This document shows, one piece after another, positions 36,038 to 47,922 of a stretch of DNA of 64,000 bases. Origin of the DNA: Rhizophagus clarus (taxonomy: Eukaryota; Glomeromycota; Glomeromycetes; Glomerales; Glomeraceae); assembly GCA_015698045.1 (NCBI GenBank), contig BLAL01000306.1, positions 62,001 through 126,000 on the forward strand, given 5' to 3'. Within the stretch, counting starts at the first letter, position 1. Each line of letters begins with the position of its first letter. A program made the position numbers and the translations under genes. The notes under the pieces are model-generated. The model worked only from the letters and a program-made list of their open reading frames with translations, had not been told where the DNA came from and did not search any database.

Positions 36038-38080
36038 TTACTTTTTTAATAAAGAAATTCCAGTCATCTCTTTTGGAGCTTCTAAACCTACAACATCTAA
36101 AATAGTAGGGGCAACATCACAGAGTGCACCTTTAGCTGATTCCGCAAGTGAATGTTTCTTTGATGTAATTATGAAAGGAACTACAAAAAATGATTCTCAT
36201 TAATTATAAAAAAAAAATAAAGATAAAATATATTTATATATTCATTTAAATGTTTATTACCAGGATTGCAAGTGTGGGCAGTATGAGGATCTCCTTTTTC
36301 ATCCCGCATTTGTTCAGCATTTCCATGATCAGAGGTAATGAATAAAATATATCCATTTTCTTTACATGCTTCATAAATGATTCCAATGGCTTTGTCTGTA
36401 GTTTCTATAGCTTTAACAGCAGCTTCATATTTTCCTGTATGTCCAACCATATCAGGATTAGCAAAATTATTCATTACAAACGGAAATTTGTTGCTACTTA
36501 TTTTTTCGGCTACTTTTTCTGCCACTTCAATAGCAGACATTTCTGGCTTAAGATCATATGTGGCTACTTTTGGTGAATCAATCAAAAAGCGTTCTTCAAG
36601 CTTATATTGTTCTTCTACACCTCCATTGAAAAAGAATGTAACGTGTGCAAACTTTTCCGTTTCTAAAATAAGCGAAATGAAACATTAGAATGTGATTAAA
36701 TATAAAATTTGTGATATATTTACCTGCAACATGACATTGAGGAATATTATGAATTGAAAGCCAATCAGCCAAAACATTTTTCATTGATTGGGGAGGGAAA
36801 GCTAAGGGGAATGGAAATTCAGCCTTATATCTTGTCATACATGTAATATGCTAAGTAAAGATTATCGAATTGTTAATAGATTGTTAAAAAGCTTTCAATG
36901 TTTATCATATAGATAGAGAAATATCTTACTAAGTTCTCAGGGATTTCGGTTTCAAATGGAGGTGGTGGTACACCAAATGTTTGAACGATTTGACGCATTC
37001 GATCAGCACGAAAATTGAAAAAGAAGAGAGTATCATTTTCTATTATATAATAATAAATTACAGCATCAAATCCAGATTAAAAAAAACCTTGTATCAGAAT
37101 AATATTATAACGTAGAAATTCTCAATGGTCGAAACATACCTTTAATTATACCCTCCTCGTCTACGATAATAGGTTTCAGGAATTCATCCGTTTCATCTTT
37201 TGAAAACCGTTCATGGATTTTCTAATAAATATAGGATTGTTTAAAAATTGACAATTACGTTAAATAGAATAGATCATGCTTACACTTAGAGGATCTTCAG
37301 ACTTTTCCCCGACACCTTTCGTTAAAGCTTCAAAAGCAATCTTGATTCTCTCCCATCTTTTGTCTCTATCCATAGCATAATATCTTCCAATAATAGTGGC
37401 TATTTTTCCGTAATTAAGATCATCTATGGCTTTCTGGAGTTGTTCAAGATATTTATCCGAAGAACGGGGGTTGGTATCGCGACCATCACCAAAGAAATGT
37501 ACATATGCTTTTGGAATACCATGATTCTTTGCAGTTTCCAAAAGATGAATTAGATGATTGATATGGCTATGCACCCCACCATCTGAAACCTAATTTACAA
37601 AAAAATTCTGATTAAACCAAAGAATTGAAAATATCACTACACAGTGAATTCATTCTTACCAATCCAAGGAAATGTATTCTTCCATTAGTCTCCTTAGCCC
37701 GGTCGAAACATTTTACAATATTTTCAACCTCATTAAATTTCTTATTTTTTACAGCCAAATCAATTCTGACAATATCCTATACATAATTTAAACACGTTAA
37801 TGTGCAACTTATTTAATATAGGCGAGAATATAGCAACATAATATACCTGATATACAACACGCCCGGCACCAATATTCAAATGACCAACTTCGGAATTACC
37901 CATAAGTCCCTCAGGCAGACCAACTGCAAGACCATGAGCTTCTAAAGTAGTATATGGATACTCATTTTTAAGTTTATCCATGACAGGTGTATTAGCGTTA
38001 CGAATTGCGTCTCCAGTAGGGTCTTCGTTAAGAGAAATACCCCAGCCATCAAGGCAAATAAGACAAGCTTTTTCATTCAT
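36038..38080 (-). CDS. gpmI: 2,3-bisphosphoglycerate-independent phosphoglycerate mutase
   Basis: Interconverts 3- and 2-phosphoglycerate in glycolysis using two Mn ions and a phosphoserine intermediate, in the cytosol. Eight exons: 38080-37847, 37776-37660, 37589-37284, 37221-37140, 37039-36930, 36850-36724, 36662-36261, 36180-36038; 1521 bases, 506 residues, the usual length. Metal and catalytic signatures: LDGWG near the N-terminus; catalytic Ser in [15 protein letters not shown] (about 62-76); [40 protein letters not shown]; then [12 protein letters not shown] and [10 protein letters not shown] in the phosphatase-like core; C-terminal [13 protein letters not shown]. The alkaline-phosphatase-fold enzyme is unrelated to the cofactor-dependent form of yeasts. 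It diverges from the helicase gene (starts 244 bp apart). Confidence 0.95.
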
Positions 38081-38324
38081 TATTATTATGAAAAAAAATT
38101 AAAAAATCTTTCTTAAAAAAACCTTATTTTTTTTGATCGAGGTTTTTTATTCATTTTTTGATGTACTAACCGCCAAACTGATAAAACTGATTGCCGATCA
38201 TCCAAACTTGACTTGGATAGTGATATTTAATAGATTTGGCCATTAACGGTTATTGGATGTTTTTAGTAGGTTAAGATTCCCCTTAACATTTTTCACAAGA
38301 TGGAAAAAAATTTTCTTTTTAAAA

Positions 38325-40043
38325 ATGAGTGTCACAAAGATAAACGTTTCAAAAAAGTTCTTCAACAAATTTATATTCAATAATTATATTAGGTAAGTTC
38401 TCTTGTCTTAAAATTACTATTCTTCTTTGAGCATTATTTTGAGAGTTTTCTTAAATTATCTTTTTTTTTTTAGGTATAATAAATTTTCAAATTTAACCCA
38501 AAAAAATTATTTACCAACAAATCGACCAACGACAAATTCGGAATTATCTGCTTCACAGCTTTCAATAAAGAATATTGATAATTTTAGGGTATGATAAAAG
38601 AATTATTGATGTATTATTTATAATCTAAATTATTTATCAATACCTTAGGACTTGGGAATAAGGGAAAGTTTATGTAAAGCCTTACGACAAAATTACAACA
38701 TAACAAAACCAACACCATGTCAACAAAAATTAATTCCTCCGATTCTCTCCGGGAATGATGTGTTAATTCGAGATTTGACAGGATCAGGGAAAACATTCGG
38801 AATAGTTTTAGCATTACTTAGCAAAACACGTACAGTATCTAAAACGTTATCTCGAAAAGTTAGTTCATCTACTTCACCAATAATAACAAATTTATTGGTA
38901 GTTCCAAGCAGAGAATTAGCATTTCAAATAGAATTATGGATTCATTCCTTATTTCGAGACACAAATTTACCTATGAAATCAATAATTCAAGTTGCAGTTA
39001 AGACTGTACGGGAAATTGAAGAAGAACAATTATTAAATCTTAGAAAGTCACCACCACTTCTACTTGTAGGTACAGCTAAAAGATTGTTGGAACTAGTTGA
39101 AAATCATGGCTTGAAGTTTCACGGATTGAATACTTTGGCATTGGATGAAGCTGATCATTTAATTAAATTGCCTGGAAAATATGCAAATATAAAAAAAATT
39201 ATAAATCGAGAAATTCACCCAAAACCAACTGAATTATTGGCTAGACATATTTTGAGTGAATTAAATAATGATAATAATGAAACATCAAGAAGCGAGATGG
39301 TTTATTACAGAAATAAACCACAAGTGATTGTAAGTTCAGCTACATTAAATAGAACACTTAGATATTATTTCAAAGATAATCAACTAGCGCCAAATCCTAT
39401 ATTTATTGATATGAGTCAAGGAAATTATTCCCCTCCAACAATTTCTCATCATTGTCTCACTATTACGTCAAATAATATTAGAAATTTGGCAACTTCAATT
39501 TCAGCAAATGAAGAAGAAAGAATTCAAGATTTTGAGGAAGATGATGATCGGATGGTTGATAGTGTTGTAGGAACCATTGAACTTGAGCAGCAAATGATAC
39601 AAACTGGAATTATTTTTGTTAATCATAAAATCAATGTCCCAAATCTCGTAAAAAAATTTAGAAAATATGGAATTCCAGCAAAAGAATTAAGTTCTTCCTA
39701 TATTCCAACAATTAATGAACGAGGTTATTCTTATAATTCTCTTAGCACAATAGAGACCGATTTAAATGATTTTGTAACAAAGCCTACATTTTCGCCCAAT
39801 ACAACGATATATGTAGCGCAGGAATTCACATCTCGTGGAATTGATATTCCTAATATTTCGCATGTATTTATTTTAGGAGTTCCAAGTTCGGCTGTTGAAT
39901 ATTTACATATGTCCGGGAGAACTGGTAGAATGGGTAGAGATGGTAAAGTTATAAGCTTTATTAAAGATGGCCAAAAAAAGGTAATGATGAATTATATCAC
40001 TTTTTTAGATTTGAAACTTAATAATTATGAGCATGTTGAGTAA
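38325..40043 (+). CDS. DEAD-box RNA helicase, probably mitochondrial
   Basis: ATP-dependent RNA unwinding enzyme. Three exons: 38325-38392, 38474-38588, 38649-40043; 1578 bases, 525 residues. Helicase motifs in order: F-R-D-L-G...PTPCQQ (Q motif), TGSGKT (I), PSRELA (Ia), TAKR (near Ib), LDEADHLI (II), VSSATL (III), GIIFVN (IV), a degraded V region (FTSRGIDIPNISHVF), and HMSGRTGRMGR (VI). The first exons encode a basic, hydroxylated, acid-free N-terminus (MSVTKINVSKKFFNKF...) typical of mitochondrial targeting, which supports the upstream ATG rather than the later ATG at 38652. Divergent sequence between motifs III and IV and the presequence recall Mrh4-like helicases of mitochondrial ribosome assembly, but orthology is not shown. 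Confidence 0.88.
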
Positions 40044-40740
40044 AATTAAATAACAAGAACAAAAAAAAAATTCATTAGTATCTAGAACTATAGATTAGCG
40101 TGTAAAGTGTAGCATAAGTAAATCTTTTATTTAATAATTAATATTAATAAAAATTCTTCTCTTATAATATTTTAAAAGAGAATTTGAGAATTAAAGAAAA
40201 GATATTAATGAGTACAATCTTTTAGTTGTAAAATAATAAGTGTGTCCAAAAAACCATAAAAACCGTGTGACACTGTGGCACGACTGGCACGTGTTTAATA
40301 AGAATTGTGTAATCTTTTGTGCAGGCTGCAGCCTAATTTGAAACCCAAGGCAACGGAATTCAGGATAGGAATTTTTCCGGCTTTCAATTGATCAATTTCC
40401 ATACATGTTATTACGTTATGTAGCATGAATTTCTATCCTCTAAAAAGAAAAAGAAAAAAGAAGTGTGTTTAAGAGTTCTATGTGCTTAAATTGATTTTCT
40501 TTGTCGATGAATATATAATTTTTCTATTTTTCTGCAGAGATGCAGATTGGAGCTTCGGAATTTTTTTTTTTAAAAGAGTTCCGGATGATTAAATATTCAT
40601 ATGAATTCAATTAACTTAATTTATTAGATCTAACTGGAATGATCAATTAGGAATGACAATAAAAGTTAACGTCGGAAAACGTTAAATTGATAATTTAATA
40701 TCGAATTTTACATAAAAAGCGCGTTCGTACTATAGTCAAA
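40044..40740. other. Intergenic region
   Basis: Upstream region of the Sel1-repeat gene. A direct repeat GTACTATAGTCAAAAT occurs twice (about 40727 and 40747) at its end; otherwise nothing recognised. Confidence 0.4.
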
Positions 40741-40762
40741 ATGTTTGTACTATAGTCAAAAT

Positions 40763-41968
40763 ATGAATATGCCTGATAACAATTCTTTTTCATCATACTC
40801 TAACATCGTAAAATATGATCTTTCTTACAATTTTAATGATCTTATAACAAATTTACTACAAGAATTATACGTAATTCTTTTAAATATAGACATTAAAAAT
40901 GATATTGAAGTTCAATTAAATGATTTTATGAATAATTTCTTATTTGAATATGATCTAGACCCTAAAGATGTATTTAATATTATGACTCTTAATTCTCAAA
41001 ATATTTTTTATTATTCAAGTTTAATTGGATTTTTTTATCAATATGGAATCGGATGTGAAATTGATAAAATTAAAGCATCCGATATATTTTTTAATACCGT
41101 TAAAAACAATTCAAATCAAGTCTCTTTAATCACTTCTTGTGATGATTACGATATTAAAGAGTTGAATAATATAATTTCACGTTATTTTTATTCTATATTT
41201 CTTTATAAAGATGTTATCGTACATAGAAAAAATAATTATAAATTACATATAAGAAATGCCGAAAGAGGAGATAATGTATCACAATATTATGTAGGCAATT
41301 GTTATCGTTATGGCATAAACATTAAACACGACTATAATAAGGCAGTTGAATGGTATTCAAAATCATCAGAAGGAAGTAATATTAGAGCATTTTATAGTTT
41401 AGGTTACTGTCATGATGACAGAGACAAGAAGAAAGCATTCGAATTATATTTAAAATCTGCTAAAAAAGGATATAAGCATGCGTTGTACATGGTGGGGAAT
41501 TATTATTATTATGGAACTTATGAAAATGATATTTTAGAAGATAAAAATAAAGCTTTTGAATGGTATTTAAAGGCTGCAAAGAAAGGTCATACTTTTAGTC
41601 AATATTTAGTAGCGATTTATTATAATGATGGAAAATATATCCCAAAAAATGAAGAAAAAGGATTTTATTGGAATAGAAAAGCTGCAATAAATGGTTATAT
41701 TGATGCACAATATAATTTAGCAAAATATTATCTTGACAATTCTATTAATAAGAATGAAAGAAAAGCATTTATATGGTATTTAAAATTAGCAAATAAAAAT
41801 TCACAAAGAGCAATTTATATAATTGCAAAATATTATAGAGATGGGATTGGTGGAATTGATAAAAATTTAAAAGAAGCTACAAAATGGTTTAACCAATTAT
41901 TAAAGTTTTATAAAAATTCACCAATTACTTTAAATGATTTTTTAAATGGTTTAAATATTAATATTTAA
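40763..41968 (+). CDS. Sel1-repeat (SLR/TPR-like) protein
   Basis: About 401 residues from ATG-AAT-ATG-CCT. An ATG at 40741 is followed by TAG after four codons, so it is not the start. The N-terminal ~90 residues are helical without an assigned domain. Then come about seven Sel1-like repeats with the typical A/S-x-Y-x-L/V-G-x-x-Y-x-x-G...D..KA..W..K.A..G pattern: IGFFYQYGIGCEID, SQYYVGNCYRYGINIKHD, AFYSLGYCHDD, ALYMVGNYYYYGTYEND, SQYLVAIYYNDGKY, AQYNLAKYYLD and AIYIIAKYYRDGIGG. Such repeats form solenoids for protein binding; in AM fungi they are often fused to kinase-like domains, absent here. No intron. Downstream DNA is extremely AT-rich. Confidence 0.85.
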   Translation: MNMPDNNSFSSYSNIVKYDLSYNFNDLITNLLQELYVILLNIDIKNDIEVQLNDFMNNFLFEYDLDPKDVFNIMTLNSQNIFYYSSLIGFFYQYGIGCEIDKIKASDIFFNTVKNNSNQVSLITSCDDYDIKELNNIISRYFYSIFLYKDVIVHRKNNYKLHIRNAERGDNVSQYYVGNCYRYGINIKHDYNKAVEWYSKSSEGSNIRAFYSLGYCHDDRDKKKAFELYLKSAKKGYKHALYMVGNYYYYGTYENDILEDKNKAFEWYLKAAKKGHTFSQYLVAIYYNDGKYIPKNEEKGFYWNRKAAINGYIDAQYNLAKYYLDNSINKNERKAFIWYLKLANKNSQRAIYIIAKYYRDGIGGIDKNLKEATKWFNQLLKFYKNSPITLNDFLNGLNINI

Positions 41969-43235
41969 TAAATCAAAATTTAAAGATTTAAATTTAAATT
42001 TTAAAAGTTTAATATAAATTTTAATTATTTTTTTAATATATAATAAGTTTATTATAATTGAAAGTTTTATTAAAAGTTTTTGTTATTATAATAAAATTCC
42101 CTATAAAAAGTTAAAAATCATTTTTTATTTATTAAAAAAAATGTTAAAATCATTTTTTTATTAAACGAATTTTTTAAAAAAATGATAAAAATTATTTTTT
42201 ATTAAAATGATTTTTTTAAAAAAAGTAAAATCATAAAATATACATATATTTATTAGATAAGATAAAATTAGGTTATAATCTCTTTTATTCCATATACAAT
42301 ACTTCCAATCAATGGTCAATTCAAACATCTACCTAACAATTTTAATAAAATATAAAATCATTCTTTTTTATAATGATATGAAATCATACATTCATTAAAT
42401 AAGTAAAGAAAGAATTATATAAATAATCGCTTCTAACTAATTATGAGTACTTCCAGCTACTAGATTAGTCCTATAAGCTACCAATCATTAGAACACAATA
42501 AAATTAATATATTATATATAAATTAAAATAAATAAAATTAAGTTTAATAGTAAACTATCCTATATATTTAAAGTTTTATTAATAAAAACTAAAACTAATA
42601 AACCAATATTAAAATTAATCAAATTGTTACATTTATTTCTATTATATAATGATCCTAAATCAATACTTTTATTTACTTTATTGAATCAGATTAAAATTTC
42701 TTATAAAAAAAACTTAATCTTAAGTAATATGTATATAGTTAGGATTCAGAAATTTATTTTGAACATACATTTAAGTTAGAGGAACTGCAGCTATCTTTTG
42801 ATCAATCCTTATATTAGAATATAAAGGTAAAGGAACAAGGGTAAGTTGATAAAGATCATCATACATTTTATATTCATTTGCTATATTGCTCTATGAAAAG
42901 TTAAGAATATACTTAGTTATCATGCATTATCTTTTTTGTAAATTCTCAATTTTAGAGAGACAATAGGTGTCAGTTTATTAAAGATGAATAGTGCTCTGAA
43001 TGAGTCGAGTCAAGTCAATTATTGAACAGAATCATACTTAACTTAGAAAATTTGAGTTTAGTCAAGTCAAGTCAAAATAATAATTTTTTTAAACTTGACT
43101 TAACTTAACTTATAAAAAACATTAACTCAAATTGATTCGATTTGAATTGATTATACCTGAGTTAGTAAAATTATATGAAGAGTTGATAAAAATGTTAAAA
43201 GAATGTTGCCAATTTACAATATCTTTTAGTGTTTA
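41969..43235. other. Very AT-rich intergenic DNA
   Basis: Poly-A/T and simple repeats. A patch of AAGTCAAGTCAAGTC-type repeats and its inverse (TTGACTTAACTTAACTT) at about 43010-43110 could fold back. No gene. Confidence 0.45.
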
Positions 43236-43820
43236 TTAAAACGATTAAAAAATAACATTTTGTAATATTATTATTAAAATGATTAAAAACCATTACAAAA
43301 TAGTTTTTTTAACGTATTAAATTAAAAAAAATAAAAATGTTTTACAATGTTTTTATTAAAATGATTAATAACTGTTGCAAAACGATTTTTTTTATTGTAT
43401 TAAGTTAAAAAAATAAAGATGTTTCATAATGTTTTTATTAAAATAATTAAAAATTGTTGTGAAACATTTTTTATTATATTAGTAAGTTAAAAAAATAAAA
43501 ACATTTTGCAATATTTTTATTAAAATGATTAAAAACTGTTGCGAAATGGTTTTTTTGTTATATTAAGTTAAAGAAATAAAAATATTTTGCAATATTTTTA
43601 TTAAAATGATTAAAAACTATTGCGAAATAGTTTTTTTATCATATAAAATTAAAAAAATAAAAATATTTTGCGATGTTTTTATTAAACGATTAATTGTGAA
43701 ATGGTTTTTTTATTGTATTAAGTTAAAAAAATAAAAATGTTTTGCAACATTTTTATTAAAATGATTAAAAAATATTGCGAAATAGTTTTTTTAGTAATGT
43801 ATTAAATTAAAAGAAATAAG
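43236..43820. repeat. About seven tandem copies of an ~82-bp AT-rich unit
   Basis: Each unit runs AAAATGATTAAAAACTGTTGC, a short variable part with a T-run, TATTAAGTTAAAAAAATAAA, then ATGTTTTGCAACATTTTTATT. Starts are near 43236, 43276, 43359, 43440, 43525, 43602, 43685 and 43756. Within units ATGTTTTGCAACAT is an inverted repeat. Units differ by point changes, so the array is not very recent. It abuts the 3' end of the ORF at 43836. Confidence 0.75.
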
Positions 43821-43835
43821 GATCTTTGCTAATTT

Positions 43836-44195
43836 CTAACAATCAAAGCAAATAACCATTTTGCTATTATAAATATTAGGTCTATGATAACCAATGACAA
43901 GTTCTTTCCCTTTATAGATAGAATAATATGTTTTTGTTATTTCTTGCCCAGATGATCTGAAAAGATAGAATAGATGATAATAGCTTTCATAGCCTTCAGC
44001 AATTAATATTTGCAAAGTGTTTCTTACACAAATAGCCCATTGCTGTGGAGTTTCATATAAACTAATAATAAATAAATTATCATATATTTTTTCAACCTCA
44101 ATCATCTTTTCAAATTTATCAGGAAAAGAAAATTGATATGTATTTCTAATATACTCTATATCATATCCAGGGCGAAGATTGATAGGTTTAGGCAT
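43836..44195 (-). CDS. Hypothetical protein, probably the 3' exon or a fragment
   Basis: 119 residues from the ATG at 44195 (MPKPINLRPGYD...). The frame stays open upstream to about 44310, adding protein-like sequence (GTYINRPGPNKWIGIIIDKYYNQI), and a splice-acceptor-like TATATCAG precedes it near 44265. The true gene may therefore start further upstream or this may be a gene fragment. The composition (W, Y, C and P spread through the sequence; PDKFEKMIEVEKIYDN; LYETPQQWAICVRNTLQ) is protein-like, not random AT DNA. No family recognised. It ends directly against the 82-bp tandem array. Confidence 0.5.
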   Translation of the reverse strand: MPKPINLRPGYDIEYIRNTYQFSFPDKFEKMIEVEKIYDNLFIISLYETPQQWAICVRNTLQILIAEGYESYYHLFYLFRSSGQEITKTYYSIYKGKELVIGYHRPNIYNSKMVICFDC

Positions 44196-44319
44196 GATTT
44201 GATTATAATATTTGTCTATAATAATCCCAATCCACTTATTAGGCCCTGGTCTGTTAATATAAGTTCCTGATATATTAAACGATTTATAATGATTTATAAC
44301 AATTATAGCAATTTAATGT

Positions 44320-45330
44320 TTTATAGTGTTTTAGCGATTTTAAAAGACTAATAGTAATTTATAGAATATTATACACTATAATAAAACTATATTCATTTTT
44401 ATTCGATTATAATCATATTGGGATTTTGTTAAACTAGATCTGGTCACCAGGTTGGCTAAATTATAAAAATTGTATCAGTGTAATATCACATAGAAATCTC
44501 CCTAGTTCCCTGTCAGTTTCTCAATAGTTCTAGAAGAGTTTCAGGAACTGGCGAGTTTTCATAAATCACTAGATGATCAGCCAATCAGATTTCAGATTTT
44601 TTCTTTAGTCGGATAGCCTTTGATCTAATGGAAATTAGAGAAAAATAATTGCGAATAAAATGCACGTGCAACAAAATATTATTTTTTTTTCTGATGGTAG
44701 AGTCTGGACAAGCTTGTCTGAGCTTGTCAAAATTGAGCAGAACCAGGATCAGCATTCGGTTAAATTTATCTTCCAAAACTTCTGATGAATACGCATATAA
44801 GCGTCAGGTTTCTGAAGGCACTATGCATATAACTAGCTTATTTTTCTGATGGACTAGCTCATCAAAATTGCGCAGAAAAATGGATTGGTTTCATCCTGAG
44901 TTAGATCATCTGTCATTCATGTTTGGGAAGCAGTAATAATACAATAACTTACTTTAGAATACATCTGAAAAAAAATTTTCAACAAAAAAACCACATGTGC
45001 ATCCTATTTCAGAACGCTGATCACTTTTGCTTGTAGACATACCACCCACATGTAAAAGGAATTTTAGCAAAAATCATGTGATTATGCACAATACATAGAA
45101 AAAAATAATTATTCAGTCATAGTAACAAACCGGATAAATTTATTTTATTTACTGATGCAAATAAAGCTATTTCATTTAATACATGCTAAAGTTGGTATTA
45201 CATAATATTATTAAATTGCCTTTAAAAACTGAGCGGTATTTTTTTGTGTACAGTAAATATTAAAAACATTAAAAACGTCTATACCAGAATAGGTATAACC
45301 TATTACATTGTGAGTCTTATGAACCAATTG
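44320..45330. other. Accessory-region intergenic DNA
   Basis: Contains two related words (TTTTTCTGATGG followed by a GCTTGTCAAAATTGAGCAGAA-like stretch) near 44690 and 44840. No gene supported. Confidence 0.4.
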
Positions 45331-47474
45331 TCAAAACTTTGAAGATTTAAGAGTATCCTGTTTGAATAATGCTTTTGTTAATGGCAGACTTGGATGACAG
45401 AGGTTTGTATACAAACCGTTGAAAGATTCCTGAAAAATTTCTCACACTCTAAAAAGCAAATCTATTTCATTGACAAATGAGAGCATCTCTTTTATTGAAG
45501 TGGAAAATGTTATTTGTCTAACATGAAGCATGGTATATATCTCTTTGACTAAATCCATTATATAAAAATCAATCTTGTAATCTACAAAAGGAAATCAAAA
45601 GGATCGATTAAAAAGAATTATATGGAAGAGTAAAACCATTTTATTATTTGTTTTACTAACACATTGAAAACTTATTACTTTTACATCGGCACCCTTGTTA
45701 ATCGCTAAATCTAAGTAGTCCTTCATGAAGACACCAAGGCAGATAAAGTCATTACAATTTTTAAATACCTTATCTTTTTGTGACAGAGGACTAACTTCTC
45801 CTACAAATAAAACTGCTTTTCTTTGTAACTGATGAATGACTAAAACTGTGAAATCAGGTTGTTTTGGCCAACCTTTAGACTTTCTCCTACTTTCTTCCAG
45901 TGCAGTATTCGGCCATTCAACAATATGTCAATTTGGATCATCAAAAAAACCTCTCATAATTCGGTCAAGATAATTCATGATATAGGTTGTTTCGCTGTGA
46001 TCGCTTCTTATATTTGACATAGGCAATGTCCTTAAACAATCAGAGATAATGCAACCCGCATTTTCTCTTAAATTGTTTTCATTTATAAGCTGTCCATAGA
46101 ATCAATTTGTGGCATCTTCACATGATTCTTTCATTGTCATCTTAATGGCTTTCCTAATTATTGATTCACATTTAGGATCTAATTCAATTTGTTGCTTTGG
46201 CATGAATTCTTGATGGATTTTGTTGAGTAATGGTGAGCCAAAAAGACTGATCATATTATTTGAGTGTGAATTCATAGTTAATAACAAGATCGAGGATAAT
46301 GATAAGATTTTATGTATGTTGGTCTCTACAAACAAGCCCTTATTTCTTGCAATCTCCAGTGATTGGTTTTGATAATTACAAAATAACAAAGATATATTGT
46401 TTTCTTCTAAAAAAACATCATTGGTTGAAATTTTATTTTCAAAGGTCAGATTACATAAGATGTCGTTAATTGTTAAAATGCCATCACTTTTCTCTATAAA
46501 AAATGGGTTATTATCAATATCAATAAGTATTGCACTTTTAGGTTCTACTCTTGGAAGTTCTACTGTCGAATTTTTTGACATTTGGCTACATGGCGATAGT
46601 GTAATGCACCCATTCGACTGAAGATACTGCTCTTGAATATTAGAAATATCATCTGGCATCAAGGTGGTGCCGGATAATTCCTCATTATTATTTACATTAT
46701 AAGATGGTCATTGTGGGAAGTAGTGCTCAATTTTGGTTTTAGTTGTCTGCTTATGATTACTCTAAGTATTAAAATACAAGATGACAAGTTTCTGCTAGCT
46801 TACAAAAAGCAAACGAAAAAAATACACTACTATTTCAGTTGAATCATCAAAGTCTTGAGAAATATTCTATAGCACAATACAAATTATGGAAAAGGTCAAA
46901 CAAACTTTGTATCAAATAAAAATAAAAATAAACAATTTAGGACTTACCAGAAAAGGAGATTCTGCTGATTTCAAATCAGTATTGTGATGATATTCAATAT
47001 TGTGCTATTGATAAAAACAATGTATAATATAGTTATTTTTATTTAACATAAATAGTTTTAATTAACTTACCAATTGACGAAACATTCTACGGTCATGTTC
47101 AGTCTAGTTGAGAAAAGTGCAAGTTATAAGTTATTCTCCAAAACAATTCAAAATACGACAGCATAGTAAACTTACACGATCATTAAGCATAGTATTCGTA
47201 TGTTTACCCTAGTTGAGAGGATGGCAAATGTTACAGATTCCATGAGAAATTTCATAGACTGATCGTTATACTTACAAAAGTGCGAATTTGTCAAGTATAG
47301 TTTTTCGCACAAATCAATTTCTGTTTGTGAGTTTCTTGGTGTATTTTTTTCCAGCATTTTTGAGTACTGAAAGAAATCACAAAATTAATTACAAAAATAA
47401 CACATAAAAAGTAAAGCAACTCTCCATAACATTTACCTGATAGGAGTACTTTTTGATTTTTTGGTTCTATCCAT
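45331..47474 (-). pseudogene. Multi-exon 'GEVSP' family gene, disabled by four TGA codons
   Basis: From ATG at 47474 (MDRTKKSKS...) the minus strand shows short exons with good GT-AG borders (for example HDRRMFRQL near 47090-47055, a His/Asn exon near 47005-46950, ISQDFDD near 46860). A large 3' exon begins near 46756, and after one more intron (about 45655-45580) a last exon ends at 45331. The big exon has IEHYFPQ, a long helical part, RTLPMSNIRSDHSETTY, VEWPNTALEESRRKS, QPDFTVLVIHQL, LFVGEVSP and IMDLVKEIYTMLHV. I recall this order from a large Rhizophagus family of unknown function; a D...GEV pattern faintly resembles PD-(D/E)XK nucleases. In-frame TGA stops at 46710-46708, 46104-46102, 45930-45928 and 45444-45442 disable it. 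Confidence 0.6.
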
Positions 47475-47508
47475 TGTAAATTATAACTTATTAGAGAACG
47501 AAAACAGG

Positions 47509-47922
47509 TAAGATGAAAAGTTGTAGAGTATGGGGGAGGTGCTGAGTAGAGTATAGCCACATCACATATGATCATGTGATGTAACGTGTCTGCCAACGTA
47601 ACATATACTCAAGTGATAAATAAACATACCAGTCTAGGCCTTTCTATATATGGTATATTTACTATGTAAATCATTCATGCATATTATTCATCACCTAAGT
47701 ATAGTGTCACATAGGTAAGACGAAAAGTTGTAGAGTATAGGGGAGGTGTTGAGTAGAGTATAGCCACATCACATATGATCATGTGTTGTGACGCGTCTAC
47801 CTGCATGACATATACTCAAGTGATAAATAAACAGACCGGTCTAGGCCTTTCTATATATGGTATATTTACTATGTAAATCATTCATGCATATTATTCATCA
47901 TCTGAGTATAGTGTCACATGGA
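47509..47922. repeat. Two direct copies of a ~205-bp repeat
   Basis: 47509-47713 and 47717-47922 match along their length: AAGTTGTAGAGTATGGGGGA, AGTAGAGTATAGCCACATCA, GATAAATAAAC, TCTAGGCCTTTCTATATATG, ATTCATGCATATTATTCATC, GTGTCACAT. Differences are scattered substitutions. Copy 1 begins just upstream of the pseudogene start. Confidence 0.8.
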
